A stretch of 64,000 bases of DNA, from the NCBI GenBank assembly GCA_963931865.1, contig OZ007510.1, positions 5,805,399 through 5,869,398 on the forward strand. The letters are read 5' to 3'. Position numbers and translations under genes: made by a program. The DNA is from Axinella damicornis (lineage: Eukaryota > Porifera > Demospongiae > Axinellida > Axinellidae). Of the stretch, positions 47,601-57,909 are shown in pieces (within the stretch, counting starts at the first letter, position 1; the number at the start of each line of letters is the position of its first letter). The notes beneath the pieces are model-generated. The model saw only the letters and a program-made list of their open reading frames with translations. It was not told where the DNA came from and did not search any database.

Positions 47601-50600
47601 ACATTAGACAGGTTCCACTGTATGACTAGAGGTTAGGGCACACCTGGCTGAATTAAATACAACTGCCAAATTTACAGGTAGTTAGAAGTCTGGCCAACTG
47701 AACTTGCAGAAGGAAGTCAAGGAAGTCAACTAACTGCCAATTGTGTTGTTGGAAGTGGTTAGACTTATAGAGAGAAGCTCTGACCACATAATTGGAACCT
47801 TGCCCTGTCCTAGTCCCAGAACCCATCTAGGATGCTGTGACTTCTTCTGAATAGTAATTTACCAGTGCAAATTACACTTTAAGTAGGTGTGAGAAAACAT
47901 AAAGTGCGCAGTGGAGCTGTTGGGACTTCACTGTAGCCTCAAGGGCACAATCACTAATGAGAGCACCCACACAGTCCTTCATTCTGTGCGTACTCTTCGC
48001 TTTGAATATCCATATTCCGTGACCATGGTTAGCGGCAATAACTTCCTGTGGGTGGAGCTTCACAGAAATGACCCGGCCTGCCCGGAACACACTGGAGTTA
48101 GGAAGCTTTCCGGAACTCTACATGTGCTAATAAATTTTGAATGCTATTTTGGGGTCAAAGGTATAATTCCAGTAGTCCAGTCCAGTGGTCCAGCCAGCCC
48201 AATGAAGCTCCTGAGTGGTCCAAGTAATTTGCATTCCATTAGCAAAGATGCATGGGATGTGGGTAGCTCATTCCCAGGCTCTCCCTGGTTTTGAGGAGAG
48301 AGCCTGGGACTGAGGCTAGGATGTGGGTATGGTAAGTTTTTGGTTTACTATTATTGGAGTTGCTAAAATAACCAGAAGGTTTGTCCACAGGTACAATTGC
48401 ATTTTGACTAGACCACAAGGGAAACAAAATCTTGTAGTGTCCATCCCTATTAGTAGGACACCACCAATCCTACAGAATTGTAGGACGTGCCCTGCACTGT
48501 CCAGACCTACGTACAACGTGCTCTCAGTTTTGGTCATGCACCACCACATTCACATTTTGCCAGTTCTACCTTGGTCCACATTCCATTTCTCGATCACCAT
48601 GTGTTCCAAAGGGAGCAATGATGCATTGGATGTGCGTATGGTGTTTGAAGTTATTGGTTTACTGTTTCCCTGATCACTTGATATGCACACGTTGGGTAAC
48701 ACCATATTCTCCTCCTCGCAAGTCCATCACTTCTGAGTGTGGACAGTGATACATGATACCGCTCATTACTCTCCAGTGTTTCAGATGTACTGGCAGCAGA
48801 TAACTTAATAGAACTTGCCATATATGGAGTTACGTACATACCCTCAAGGCTGGATACACTCTTTAATTGTATTCATTCTACTGTGTGCCCACCATGCACT
48901 TGAGGTATACACAATCATATGTTATGTAGTAGAACCTGCTACTGCTACGTATACAAGTACATATAAGACCAAGAATACAATCTCTGCAAGGAACATTGTG
49001 GGTGGCTGATAAAATGCTGATATCAGAATGTGAATGTGTGGTGACAGACTGAACTGTGTGCATCTTAGCTGCCAACTTCTTGCAAATTTCCGCAATACTG
49101 TTGACTTAACCTTAACATAAATTAATACCGTACATAGCTCAGCTACACGTATACACCCATGTTTTAAATTTCCCTTATTTGGTCATAAATTTGGAATTAA
49201 TTTTTGTGATTGTGAGTGGGTATATACCGCTAGCCAACACACATTCAGTTCTACTGTGTTGAGAGGTATCCATATGTGTATGTCATACGTGTATGCCCAT
49301 ATGTGTGCGCTATTGAGTGGAAGCTCATTACTGTGTTGTGGAAAATTGATTTCTAGTGTTCGTGCCCGGTCTTGGTTCACACAACTACAAAGTGGCAACA
49401 AGATGTAGTGTACTGGGTACACTCTGTTCAGTGTTTCAGTTCCTATACGCCTTCAGTTGTGATGATGTTAGTGTTTGTGGTCGGGCTTGACAATCATAAC
49501 ATCACTGATGGTAGACTGCACTACATTTAGGGTTTCAATCTCCATGGTAACAGGCGACTGCACTTTGCACCATTGATACCTCCAGAGGAATCTCATGCTG
49601 TCGGTTTCAGTTCTTAACTTCAGTAGTTGCTACATATGTACTTGTAGCAAGTATACTGCACGAATTATTGCACGCGGGGAGCGGCCAAAGTGCTGTGGTG
49701 TAGCTGAGTGCTCCAGTAGCATCCACACCATGCCCCAAGTCCAAGTAGTATACAACAATCATAAGGGGCTAGTCTCATTTCGCCTACTCTCATTTTGCCT
49801 ACTCTCATTTTGCCTCATTTCGCCTACTCGAACAAATCAAGCGTGTATGGCTACCTATCTGTACCAAGAGAAAACTTTGAGATCTCAAACGTCAGTAAGA
49901 TCAGTTTGAAAGAAAATGAACAAGGAATAAATTGTGCCTATCTGCACCAAGAGAAACCTTTGAGGTTAGTTTTCAAATAGTATACTTACCTGTACAGATT
50001 TTGAGCTTGCAATCATCCAAGTCCTCGGAAAAGCACATCCAAATGTGTTTGAGATAGTAGAGACCTTCACAGCTAACTCCCTTACACCAGACGAGTACCT
50101 TTCTGGTGTATCTGCTCCTACTAACCTGTAAACGACACACATTGATCTTTAGTAGGCGAAATGAGAGTAGGCAAAATGAGCCCAATTCAATAACAAGGTA
50201 CATTAACTGGGTAATTTACAGAGTCCAAGCAACTAGGTATTGTCGTTTAAGTAAGGTTCTTCATTGCTATATACCTGCATCCCATTGACAGTGCACTAGA
50301 TCCTCTATCGCCATGTGTCTATTGTGTTGTGATTGATAAAGTAAATAAACTTGTCTTTTATAGACATGGTAGCCTTTCACACTACTGAAGTGCTAATCGT
50401 TGAAATCTCAGCCTCACTTGTACCAAGAGCATATTATGTCATCCGCAAGTAAATCTTGTATCCCATATCATCATGGCGGGTGCCACAAAAATTAGAACCA
50501 TGGCAGTTAATTCTGACGACCTTATCAAGTTCTTCACGAAAATGTCCACCCACAAAAATAATCACCCGCTATACAGTAGCGTATACTCACAATTGAGTGA

Positions 50601-53600
50601 TCTTCAGTTGATCAATGGTGCAGAGCCTCAGTGTGCAAATACACCCTTGACTGCTTCCTGTGACTCCATTCTGGTAGCACTTGTAGGTTAGACTTAATTC
50701 CGCACGCACTTACCTAATTTAGCCTAATTGAACTGCATAGCAACAAGGTAATTACAAAGCTCCCATCCTATATTTGTCCCCCCATATACACACGCTCTAT
50801 AGGTGGAGAAGTCTGCCGGATAGGTGGGAGGTGGGTGGTGAATCCCAGTGGAGGACTTGAGTCAAAAGGTACAACAGAAGCCATTTTAGAACCTCACTTT
50901 CGTGTGAGTGGTATTATTGCTGCACAGGGTGTTGGGGCTGGTGGTCTTGCACAGAAGGCAGTGAAGCCCTTTGGTGCTGTGTGTATATAAACATCAATGT
51001 TGAACTTTCTTCCTTCCACCCCCTGGCCTGACCTCTCAAGGGAGGTAAGAGTTTGTGGGCGAGCCACGCCTGCATGCCTGACGGAGTGGTATCATGTGAC
51101 TACCTGCCTGTCTCCCCATTCTCCTACCTACATACTGAGCTCATTTCATGATGTTGCTTAGGGGGTTAAGATTTCTGGCCCCCAGATTGACGTAAAACCC
51201 TCCTACTTGCCCTAAGCCTTGGGTTCATGAACTTTCCAGCTCTGTATTCATCACGTACTGTGTGTGTGTGAACGACCAGGGAGAGGTGGTATACATGAAA
51301 TTGACTGATGTTGAGGGTAGAGAAGACATAGAGAGAAGGTATAATTGTGGGCTGGGCAGCCTTGTGTGTTCACCGTGGCACAAAGAACGATGTTGTGTAT
51401 GGAAGAATGGAATATGCTTGCTTAAGGTTACAGGATACTCGTGCGCGCGCCATGCGAAATGTATTGGAAGTGTAATGCTGAATTTTTCTAGCCAAAAATC
51501 TCTAGTACGAAGAGTGTGAGCAACTTGATTCTGATGCATTGTCACAAGGTGCAGGGCATGATGGAAGCTTTTACAGATACGCTGTAGTGTTTCACTTTGT
51601 GTGTGTCACATGGGGTCCTTTCTCAACAAATGTACACATTCTAGGACAAAAAGTACACATGTATACCGATATCACGTTTCACAATGTAGAAAATACAGTT
51701 TCCTATTGAACCTTGAAACTTTCAGTCACTGAAATGACAAAGAGGCTATAAGATTAATAGGGCTCGAACGACTAGTGAATTTCTCGAGTCGACTAATTGG
51801 TTTGTAGTTTGCACGACTAGTCGACTAATTGAGTACCAACTGAGAAATGACAGAATGTCATCACTGACTGTACATAGCACAAATCACTTCACTCAAATCA
51901 CAGACTATTTTGTTCAAACACACTAGCATCTCTACATGCTATGGAGTAAGGATGGCCCTCTCGACTAGTTGACATGCAAGAAATGTAGTCAACAACCTTC
52001 ATTCAGTCAACTAGTCGACTAATTCAACTAATTGTTCAGGCCCTAAAGATTAACTGTAACTAGTCTCTGGCAACAGCTTACAGTTACTTCCTATGTAACA
52101 CTGTGTCATGCACCAGTATTCCGTCTGCAATAACTCAACATTGAGTGTGTGTCATATCGTCACTGGAATTTGGCAACAGTGCATGCAATTGATGCATAAA
52201 CTCATTAAGGTTATGAGCTTTACCAATTCCGCAGTACCTGGAGGCTAAGTGGATGCCATTTCCCACCCAACCCAACCCAGAGCACTCTGGTGTGTGTCAT
52301 GTGGTAAGGGAGTGGTCCATGCCAAACATCAGTCAGAATCGTGATTGGAAACGATAAAGGATACGCAGTTAGCAGTAAGCATTCATTCCATTGAGGGAGA
52401 CAGAATGAATGAGACTGTAATTCATGACGTATGCTTTGAAAGATTAGTTTTTGTACTTCTTACTATTATTATCCATCTGTTGAAATCGAGTTAACAAACT
52501 ACCTCTCTGCCAATCCAGAAGTGAAACAGCTTCCGACATGAGGCTTATGGCTTATGCAGTAATACTGCCACTCATGCAAAGTGCATAGGAATGGCCAAGT
52601 AATAGAGTCACAGGCTTCCTCCATCCCATGGCCGATTTTGAAGCAACTGGTAGTGCGGCAAAGTGAGTTGCCTTGCAGTTCTTGGGTATCTCTCAAGAGG
52701 GGCTGCAACGACTCAAGGGGGGGAACACCTCTCCCCACTTCCTCCTCTTGGTCATAGTGTGGTACACAGCAGCCATGTAATATAATGGAGTGGATATGAG
52801 TGATTGCTGGGTACTTGCTTTGAGTGGTCAGGATTCCTGATACTTCCTTCAACTGCTTGCCACATCCCTTATCTATAGTGCATCATTTGACAGGCTTCTT
52901 GTTATTATTTGGAAATGAAAAAGTTATGAGGCTGATGAGCTCTGTCACCAGTCAGCTAGATCAGCTCCACTTGGGGAATTTCTTTGCCCCCATTCCATAC
53001 CCATGCACTGTTTTAAATGCACACTCTAAATAGTTTAGGTATTTACTCCACTGCTGCTTTTCAGCCCATGTTTCTTTAGTGGCATGGGTGGGGACTATGT
53101 GTAGTAGGCTCGTACTGTGGCATGCATGTATGTATAGTACATGCTTTCTTTCGAGACATTTGAAGCACAAACAAGCCAAATATCTGTAATCGGATTGGTA
53201 TTGGCCATGAACCACTAGCAATAATCGGTTATCGGAATATCGGCAAATCTCCTTGTCGGTACATCACTTGCTCTGCTGTGGCTACTGGAATAAAAGAGAC
53301 TCTTTGTGAACCATAGTACACATCTATCTGTAGCCTCGTCCCCAGACCGTTTCTCCTACACGGCCTGGGAACGAGACTAGTCTCTCTGTGGCTCGCTCAG
53401 GCTCGCCTTACCACCCACAGTCTGCTATCAGTGGCTCACTCAGGCTCGCCTTACTACCACTTACAGTCTGTGGGTGGTAGTATGGCGAGCCTGAATCTTT
53501 GGGTGGTTGTAAGGCGAGCCTGAGCGAGACACAGATAGACAGGTATTATAATATGTAGTTGCCACAGCAGAGTACGACTAGAGGTTCATTAATTTCTGGG

Positions 53601-55480
53601 CTATTGTTGGATCCCTGGCCAGCAATAAGATATCTGGGCAGGGAGCTAATCTACTATGCAAATATGGGTAGTAAAACGAGAAGCGAAATGAAATGGCAAA
53701 AGAACTGATCTCGTAAAGGTGTTTAGGAATCTTGTGTACTTTGCTACTGGACTGTCTAAGTAACATTATCTTAACTATGGTGGCACGTTTAGTATGGAGC
53801 CCCTATGGCTAAAGAATTGGAATAATGCTGGTTGTTAATTAGTATACATCTTCCTAAAATCACATTACTTATACTTCGAGGGGCAACCGCATGGTTAAGT
53901 AACATTATCTTAACTATGGTGGCACGTTTAGTATGGAGCCCCTATGGCTAAAGAATTGGAATAATGCTGGTTGTTAATTAGTATACATCTTCCTAAAATC
54001 ACATTACTTATACTTTCACATTACTTGTACGTAGTTCACAGTAGAATTCCAGCAGCCAGAACAAGAGTTTGTTGTTTGTTGCTATGAAGAACATATTGTG
54101 TTAAAGTCCCACTGCAGTGTGTGTGTTATACATACTTACCCCATGTGTGCATGCATGCATGAAGCAGGGGTTAAGCATTCTATTTGTCTATCCAGTGAAA
54201 AAAATTTGAAATCTCGCGATGCACAGGGTTAACTTAAACGATAGTTAAATCCAACATTGAAATCCAAATGTGGACGTCAGTATGGAATGCGGAATAAGTG
54301 TTTTTTTTTTCGTTATGGGGAGCATAGGATGATCCATGGATAATATAGGATGATCCAATGCCCACAGGCTAAGCGTATCCAAGACATACACTTGTATTGA
54401 TGTAAGCAGCTACCAGACTGCCAGTGATGTCCAGATTAATATGTAGGGTGTGGCTTCCTTGTTTTTACTTTTTACTACCCACCCCTAAATATGGCCTTTG
54501 TGCTCCTTTTTGCGGGCTTAAACCAATTAGCACCTGAAATCCTCTATGATTTATGGAATTCCTGGCAACCTGACATAAATCTGTTGACATAACAACACCA
54601 TCCATACTTATTGACTTGTATTATCACTCTTTGTGTCAACTTCTGTCACAGCCTGCCTTTCACAAGTGGTTTGTTTGCACCTGGTGTGTCTACAGGCATT
54701 CACCTAAGCTGTGAGCAATTCCTCTGTTTGAGGCCATATCCCAACTTCCCTCTATGAGCTCACATGCCACCTGCAGAACTCAGCATACACTGTGTTGGTT
54801 GTTGTGATGTCTGTGGTGTGTTGCCTTCCCCCTCACACTATGTTGGTTGTTGTGATGGCTGTGGTGTGTTGCCTTCCCCCCTCAGGACATCCCATTGGAG
54901 CCACAGGTCTGGCCCAGTGTGCTGAGCTTTGCTGGCAGGTAAGAGGGCACAGGCCCACCCCACAACACTCCTCAGCTGATGTGATTACCTCAGTCACAAC
55001 ATAAGATCAATGGGATGGTTATTGAATTACCCTTGCCACAACTGTTTAGTGCAACCCCAAAAGTTGGTTAGGAAAATGAATTATAAATGAAAACCACTAC
55101 TAGCATTCTGTATATACTAGTGATCATTCATTACCTGTGGTGAAATGTACTAGTATTGTGGTGTGTGTCTACCATAATTTCAGTTGGTTTTCCAAAATGC
55201 ATTATTCAATTTCTGGAATGAAGTGGGAATGAAACATGGTGGGTGGGCTGAAATTCTAATCTCCATGTATAGGCCCTACAACGTCTTACTACGGGAGTAG
55301 TCAAATGATGCTCATATTTATGCATACACACAGCTACGTGGCATGTCAGACAAAAGGCAGGTGGATGATGCTCAAGTTGGGCTCCAACAAAACTTTGGCA
55401 TTGGGGGAGCAGCGGTGGTGACTCTGTTTAGAAAGTACGTCCCCGGAGCAGGCAGCTCCTCACTTAAGGCCAAGCTATGA
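34801..55480 (+). CDS. SCP2: SCP2-type peroxisomal 3-ketoacyl-CoA thiolase (thiolase-only form, PTS1 AKL)
   Basis: Thiolytic step of peroxisomal beta-oxidation of branched-chain acyl-CoAs. Exons: 34801-34856, 35013-35050, 35526-35630, 36342-36359, 36714-36833, 37256-37404, 37834-37953, 41431-41571, 42187-42375, 43234-43321, 50803-50868, 54886-54938, 55334-55480; 1290 nt, 429 residues. Motifs: [32 protein letters not shown] with the acyl-accepting Cys, [62 protein letters not shown] with the catalytic His, then [13 protein letters not shown]. It stops right after [11 protein letters not shown] is a peroxisomal targeting signal, and the SCP2 sterol-carrier domain of fused SCPx is absent. The donor after 43321 (GTTGGG) is weak. 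Exons 3-7 recur at 38516-40931 beyond an assembly gap. Confidence 0.88.
35638..35684. repeat. Poly-C/poly-A tract after thiolase exon 3
   Basis: About 33 C followed by 13 A; the second copy at 38590-38617 has only about 17 C and 11 A. The length difference is typical of alleles or slippage. Confidence 0.85.
35866..35907. mobile_element. Degenerate MITE, TAGCCTCGTTCCCAGGC family
   Basis: TAGTACCCAGGCC and GGCCTGGGTACGAGGCTA arms; duplicated at about 38818-38859 with the thiolase segment. No target duplication. Confidence 0.5.
36588..36690. repeat. CCCT microsatellite before thiolase exon 5
   Basis: About 25 CCCT units forming the pyrimidine tract ahead of the exon at 36714. A longer version lies at 39481-39656 in the second copy. 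Confidence 0.92.
38316..38515. other. Assembly gap, 200 N
   Basis: Exactly 200 unknown bases, the sort of fixed-size placeholder used by scaffolders. Both sides carry copies of the same thiolase segment. Confidence 0.98.
38516..41293 (+). repeat. Second copy of thiolase exons 3-7 (likely haplotypic duplicate)
   Basis: Exon equivalents: 38516-38581 (truncated by the gap), 39279-39296, 39666-39785, 40224-40372, 40812-40931. All keep splice sites and frames. One visible protein change is QNH to QDH in the last. Exon 7 ends in phase 0 while exons 3-6 start with two bases of a split codon, so splicing exon 7 into copy-2 exons 3-6 would break the frame. That favours an assembly artefact or mutually exclusive use over a real in-line repeat. 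Confidence 0.85.
39481..39656. repeat. CCCT/CCCCT microsatellite, second copy
   Basis: Longer allele-like version of the tract at 36588-36690, with CCCCCCT units at its start. Confidence 0.9.
41575..42060 (+). repeat. Polypurine tract of about 480 bases
   Basis: Almost pure A/G (GGGAGGAGAGAG-like) with few pyrimidines, ending in a G run near 42031-42049. In the thiolase intron after exon 8. Long open frames on both strands arise from composition only. Confidence 0.85.
42628..42704. repeat. 37-bp direct duplication
   Basis: GCAACTAGGTTGTCATGGGAAGGTATGGGCTGTAG is present twice in tandem in a thiolase intron. Confidence 0.8.
44178..44219. mobile_element. 42-bp MITE, TAGCCTCGTTCCCAGGC family (diverged)
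   Basis: TATTCTCATTCCCAG and CTGGGCACGAGACTA arms. Exact 9-bp target duplication ATCAAGTAC at 44169-44177 and 44220-44228. Confidence 0.78.
47516..47620. mobile_element. Tc1/mariner-type MITE, 105 bp
   Basis: Ends CAGTGAAACCTGT and ACAGGTTCCACTG, flanked by TA at 47514-47515 and 47621-47622. No coding content. Confidence 0.7.
48264..48318. mobile_element. 55-bp MITE, TAGCCTCGTTCCCAGGC family
   Basis: TAGCTCATTCCCAGGCTCTC and GAGAGCCTGGGACTGAGGCTA arms. Exact 9-bp target duplication GGATGTGGG at 48255-48263 and 48319-48327. Confidence 0.82.
49772..50183. mobile_element. Foldback element of about 410 bp with TTTCGCCTACTCTCATTTTG arms
   Basis: Left arm repeats CATTTCGCCTACTCTCATTT several times at 49776-49830; right arm at 50151-50183 is its complement (AGTAGGCGAAATGAGAGTAG). 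Inside, TACCAAGAGAAAACTTTGAG recurs in diverged form at about 49944. No target duplication defined. Confidence 0.6.
51758..52045. mobile_element. hAT-type MITE, 288 bp
   Basis: Ends TAGGGCTCGAACGACTAGT and CAATTAGTTGAA-type complement ending AGGCCCTA. Perfect 8-bp target duplication AAGATTAA at 51750-51757 and 52046-52053, the hallmark of hAT elements. The interior carries several GACTAGTCGACTAATT blocks. No transposase frame. Confidence 0.85.
53391..53530. repeat. Inverted repeat with GGCTCGCTCAGGCTCGCC arms
   Basis: CTCGCTCAGGCTCGCCTTAC on the left pairs with GTAAGGCGAGCCTGAGCGAG on the right, with a second pair of shorter arms inside. The left edge abuts the MITE at about 53333-53380. Confidence 0.6.
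53757..54012. repeat. Direct tandem duplication, offset 139 bp
   Basis: The block TAAGTAACATTATCTTAACT...CACATTACTTATACTT at 53757-53876 recurs unchanged at 53895-54014. Identity is near complete, so it is recent or a local assembly echo. Confidence 0.85.
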
Positions 55481-55618
55481 CTGCTCTGAGAACCAGAGAG
55501 ATTAGTTGTGTGTGTGTTTGTTTTGCAGCAAGATGCTCCTTCCGTATTTTTATTTTAGGTTTTATTTTAGGTTTGTAGACTAAATTAATGTTGACAAGAG
55601 TTGTACACAGTGTTACAC

Positions 55619-55697
55619 TAGCCTCATTCCCAGGTCCCTGCCCAGCTTTTGCATTCTTCGTGCAACCAAAAATGGTGCAGGCCTGGGAACGAGGCTA
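55619..55697. mobile_element. 79-bp MITE, TAGCCTCGTTCCCAGGC family
   Basis: TAGCCTCATTCCCAGG and GCCTGGGAACGAGGCTA ends. Exact 9-bp target duplication GTGTTACAC at 55610-55618 and 55698-55706. It lies about 140 bp after the thiolase stop codon, probably in the 3' UTR. Confidence 0.85.
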
Positions 55698-55760
55698 GTG
55701 TTACACACTGTCTGTGCAGTAGTTCCGAGGATTGTATTTACCCAATGGCAGTATGCATGG

Positions 55761-55857
55761 CTTAGCCTCATTTCCAGGCCTTGCCCAGCTTTTTGTCACT
55801 TGCAGTATTGCAAGCGACGAAAAGCTGGTATTGTAAGGAAAACTGGGAACGAGGCTA
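55761..55857. mobile_element. 97-bp MITE, TAGCCTCGTTCCCAGGC family
   Basis: TAGCCTCATTTCCAGGCC and GGGAACGAGGCTA ends; the core contains the inverted pair CAGCTTTTTGTCACTTGCAG and CTGCAAGCGACGAAAAGCTG in variant form. Flanks ATGCATGGCT and ATGCATGCT differ by one base. Confidence 0.65.
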
Positions 55858-56542
55858 ATGCATGCTGGCAGATATTTGAATATATATTCCATCAAAAGGG
55901 AATTCCAGCTAAAGGTCAATATTATGATTGTACCGACTTGTGTATGGTGGTAACTTCCTCCAACTACGACTAGTATCATGTGTGTGACTAGTATGCTATT
56001 TTATTTCTCAATTCCTGTTTTTGGAACAGTCTACCATACGTTTACTCCGCCAGACTACATCTTCTAGTTACTTTTTTAGTTTTAGGTTCATGTGCCCTAT
56101 CATCTTGGCTGTTCATGGTCCTTGCTGTATTTAATAGGTAAATCTGTGACTTAATTAGCACCATCCAGTAGACAATCTACAACCCGCAACTGCTGCAGGC
56201 TGTCAAAACTTCCACACCCCCAACCTGCCTTATCTGGACTGCAAGCCTGCCTTACACACAGGCAGTGCGTTAATTACTTTTACGATCGATGTCCACTGCA
56301 GACTGAGATGAAAATTTAATGTTCATGTCAACATAGAAACTGACTCAAAAGGCAGACAGAAAGGTAACACAATAATTATCCAAAAACAGTTGCAGAAAAA
56401 GAGGATTTTCCACACAACACCGGGACCACAAAGATATCAATGCCAATGATTTGCTTGGGATGAGAACCAGATATGACGGATGAATGGGCTATGATGCTTG
56501 CAAGTGAAGAGACTACACAACAGTCACGGTGAACACTCACAT

Positions 56543-56917
56543 CTACAGTTCGTGGGCCTGGGGTGACCTTGCATTTGTGTAATAGTCCATTCTCTGTCTG
56601 ATCTCAGGAGCTTCATCACTCCGAAATGCATAAAGTCCTTCGCCGTTTGGCGCTCTTCTGCCTGCTTCCAGTGCGAAAATATCCCCGTCAAGGTTTATTC
56701 CGTACTTTCTGATGCAGTACAGTGGCCACTTGGTGACTTCAGACGGATAGTGCTCGTACGTGAAGATGACGTCCGTGTCTGTGATTTCCAGGTAGCCAAT
56801 ATGGATTATTCTTCCTTTGTCGTCCACGTTCTTCACTTTGAACAGTTTGGACGGTAGGAAAGTGACCGAGGGGCCCGAGGGTATTGGCTGTGGTTGGGTT
56901 GTCAGTACGGCTGCCAT
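56543..56917 (-). CDS. FRS2/FRS3-like PTB (IRS-type) domain protein
   Basis: IRS-type PTB domains bind phosphotyrosine or NPxY-like peptides; in FRS2 the domain docks on FGF and Trk receptors. One 124-codon frame contains FKVKNVDDKGRIIHIGYLE, ITDTDVIFTY, the KWPLYCIRKYG segment, FALEAGRRAPNGEGLYAFR and a final helix. That covers the whole domain in the order found in FRS2/3. The start at 56915-56917 follows an acceptor (CCGCAG, 56928) and a noncoding first exon ending at 57019. As drawn it stops at TAG after the residues PQAHEL, giving a PTB-only protein. A donor-like GTCACC after AATGCAAG near 56570 could instead lead to further exons. No myristoylation signal (MG) is present. Confidence 0.72.
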   Translation of the reverse strand: MAAVLTTQPQPIPSGPSVTFLPSKLFKVKNVDDKGRIIHIGYLEITDTDVIFTYEHYPSEVTKWPLYCIRKYGINLDGDIFALEAGRRAPNGEGLYAFRSDEAPEIRQRMDYYTNARSPQAHEL

Positions 56918-57561
56918 AATTATTTACCTGCGGAAAAAGAAAAAAAAATATCCTCGAGTCTATAGCTAGAACAGACCTTCTATGTAGCTACGATGCAAGT
57001 AAAAATGCTCTTCCTTACCTCTAGGTGACAACAACGAAGTTTTAAACTGCTTTTTCGTTCGTCTTGGATAATAACATAGCCTGCGAGACCTTCTTATATT
57101 AGCTACCTACAGATTAGCTGTAACTTCCGTATGATCGATCATGACGCTTTAGCGGATATGGGTACGGGTTCACTGTATATATATGCCGGATGTACAACAG
57201 CTGACTCCTGTTGTGTGCTCAGTTGCAGTCTGGACCACAGACTCAATATACACTAACTCAAACCCGTTATGTACCCCCTTCAGCTTTGCTGCTGTCACAG
57301 TGGCTCAGCATACAGTACACTGTAGCTCCCATAGATCTATCCTTGTTCCCATGCAGGCCTGGGCCTAAATGAGGATACCAGGAAGCTTATTTGAAACTCT
57401 GATGCTATATATGGCAATGGAAGCCATTACAACATTATCTCAGAAACCTCCTCTCAGCTGGGGTATCCGTTCTCGGTGGGAATGGCATTCTCCTCCCTAT
57501 GTATCTTTTTGCATTTATGGGCTGGAAAAAGATGCCTGCATAGAAAGCAAATTTACGCAAA

Positions 57562-57793
57562 TGTGAACGCATCAAATAAAAATCGGGAATAAAACGCATT
57601 TCAAAGTTTGCACCCCCCTGAGATGGGAATTGGTTCTAAATGTGTTTCAGAAGATTTCCAAGAATTGAGTTTCTCCGATTTTCAGGCATTTCTTCGAAGG
57701 GGGTGCACAAGTTTTAATCCATTTTTAAGCAATTTGGACAATTCCCCACATTTGACTGTGTTTTATTCCCGATTTTTACTTGATGCGTTCACA
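57562..57793. mobile_element. 232-bp MITE with TGTGAACGCATCAA ends
   Basis: TGTGAACGCATCAAATAAAA and TTTTTACTTGATGCGTTCACA pair, followed inward by ATCGGGAATAAAAC / GTTTTATTCCCGAT. GTTTGCACCCCCCT and GGGGGTGCACAAGT also pair. No frame of interest. Confidence 0.72.
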
Positions 57794-57909
57794 AATGGTT
57801 GTCCCGACTTGAAACAATACCAGAATGTAGCTAGCTATACTGCACCTGCTGCGGTTAAGGTCAATTTGGAATCCTGATTACCGGTATCAGCCACCCTCTG
57901 CAAGGAAAA

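Larger units (their letters stand above)
43322..50802. other. Large thiolase intron (7.5 kb) with dispersed elements
   Basis: No coding exon recognised. It contains the dispersed repeat at 43890-44080, MITEs at 44178-44219, 47516-47620 and 48264-48318, and a foldback at 49772-50183. Degraded relatives of the TAGCCTCG family lie near 45035 and 45206-45271. Several 60-127 codon frames show no family resemblance. Confidence 0.55.
50869..54885. other. Thiolase intron before exon 12 (4 kb)
   Basis: No coding exon recognised. Holds a hAT-type MITE at 51758-52045, a MITE at about 53333-53380, an inverted repeat at 53391-53530, a 139-bp direct duplication at 53757-54012, and a duplicated segment of about 50 bp at 54788-54885 that includes the acceptor pyrimidine tract. 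Confidence 0.55.
55481..56542. other. Convergent region, thiolase / PTB gene
   Basis: Contains two TAGCCTCG-family MITEs (55619-55697 and about 55761-55857). A minus-strand acceptor-like TCTCAGTCTGCAG at about 56300 might precede a last exon of the PTB gene, but this is unproven. Confidence 0.4.

Noticed and set aside
52499..52852. 117-codon minus-strand frame in a thiolase intron
   Set aside because: No family recognised and no splice or regulatory context. Possibly an old transposon piece, but not supportable.
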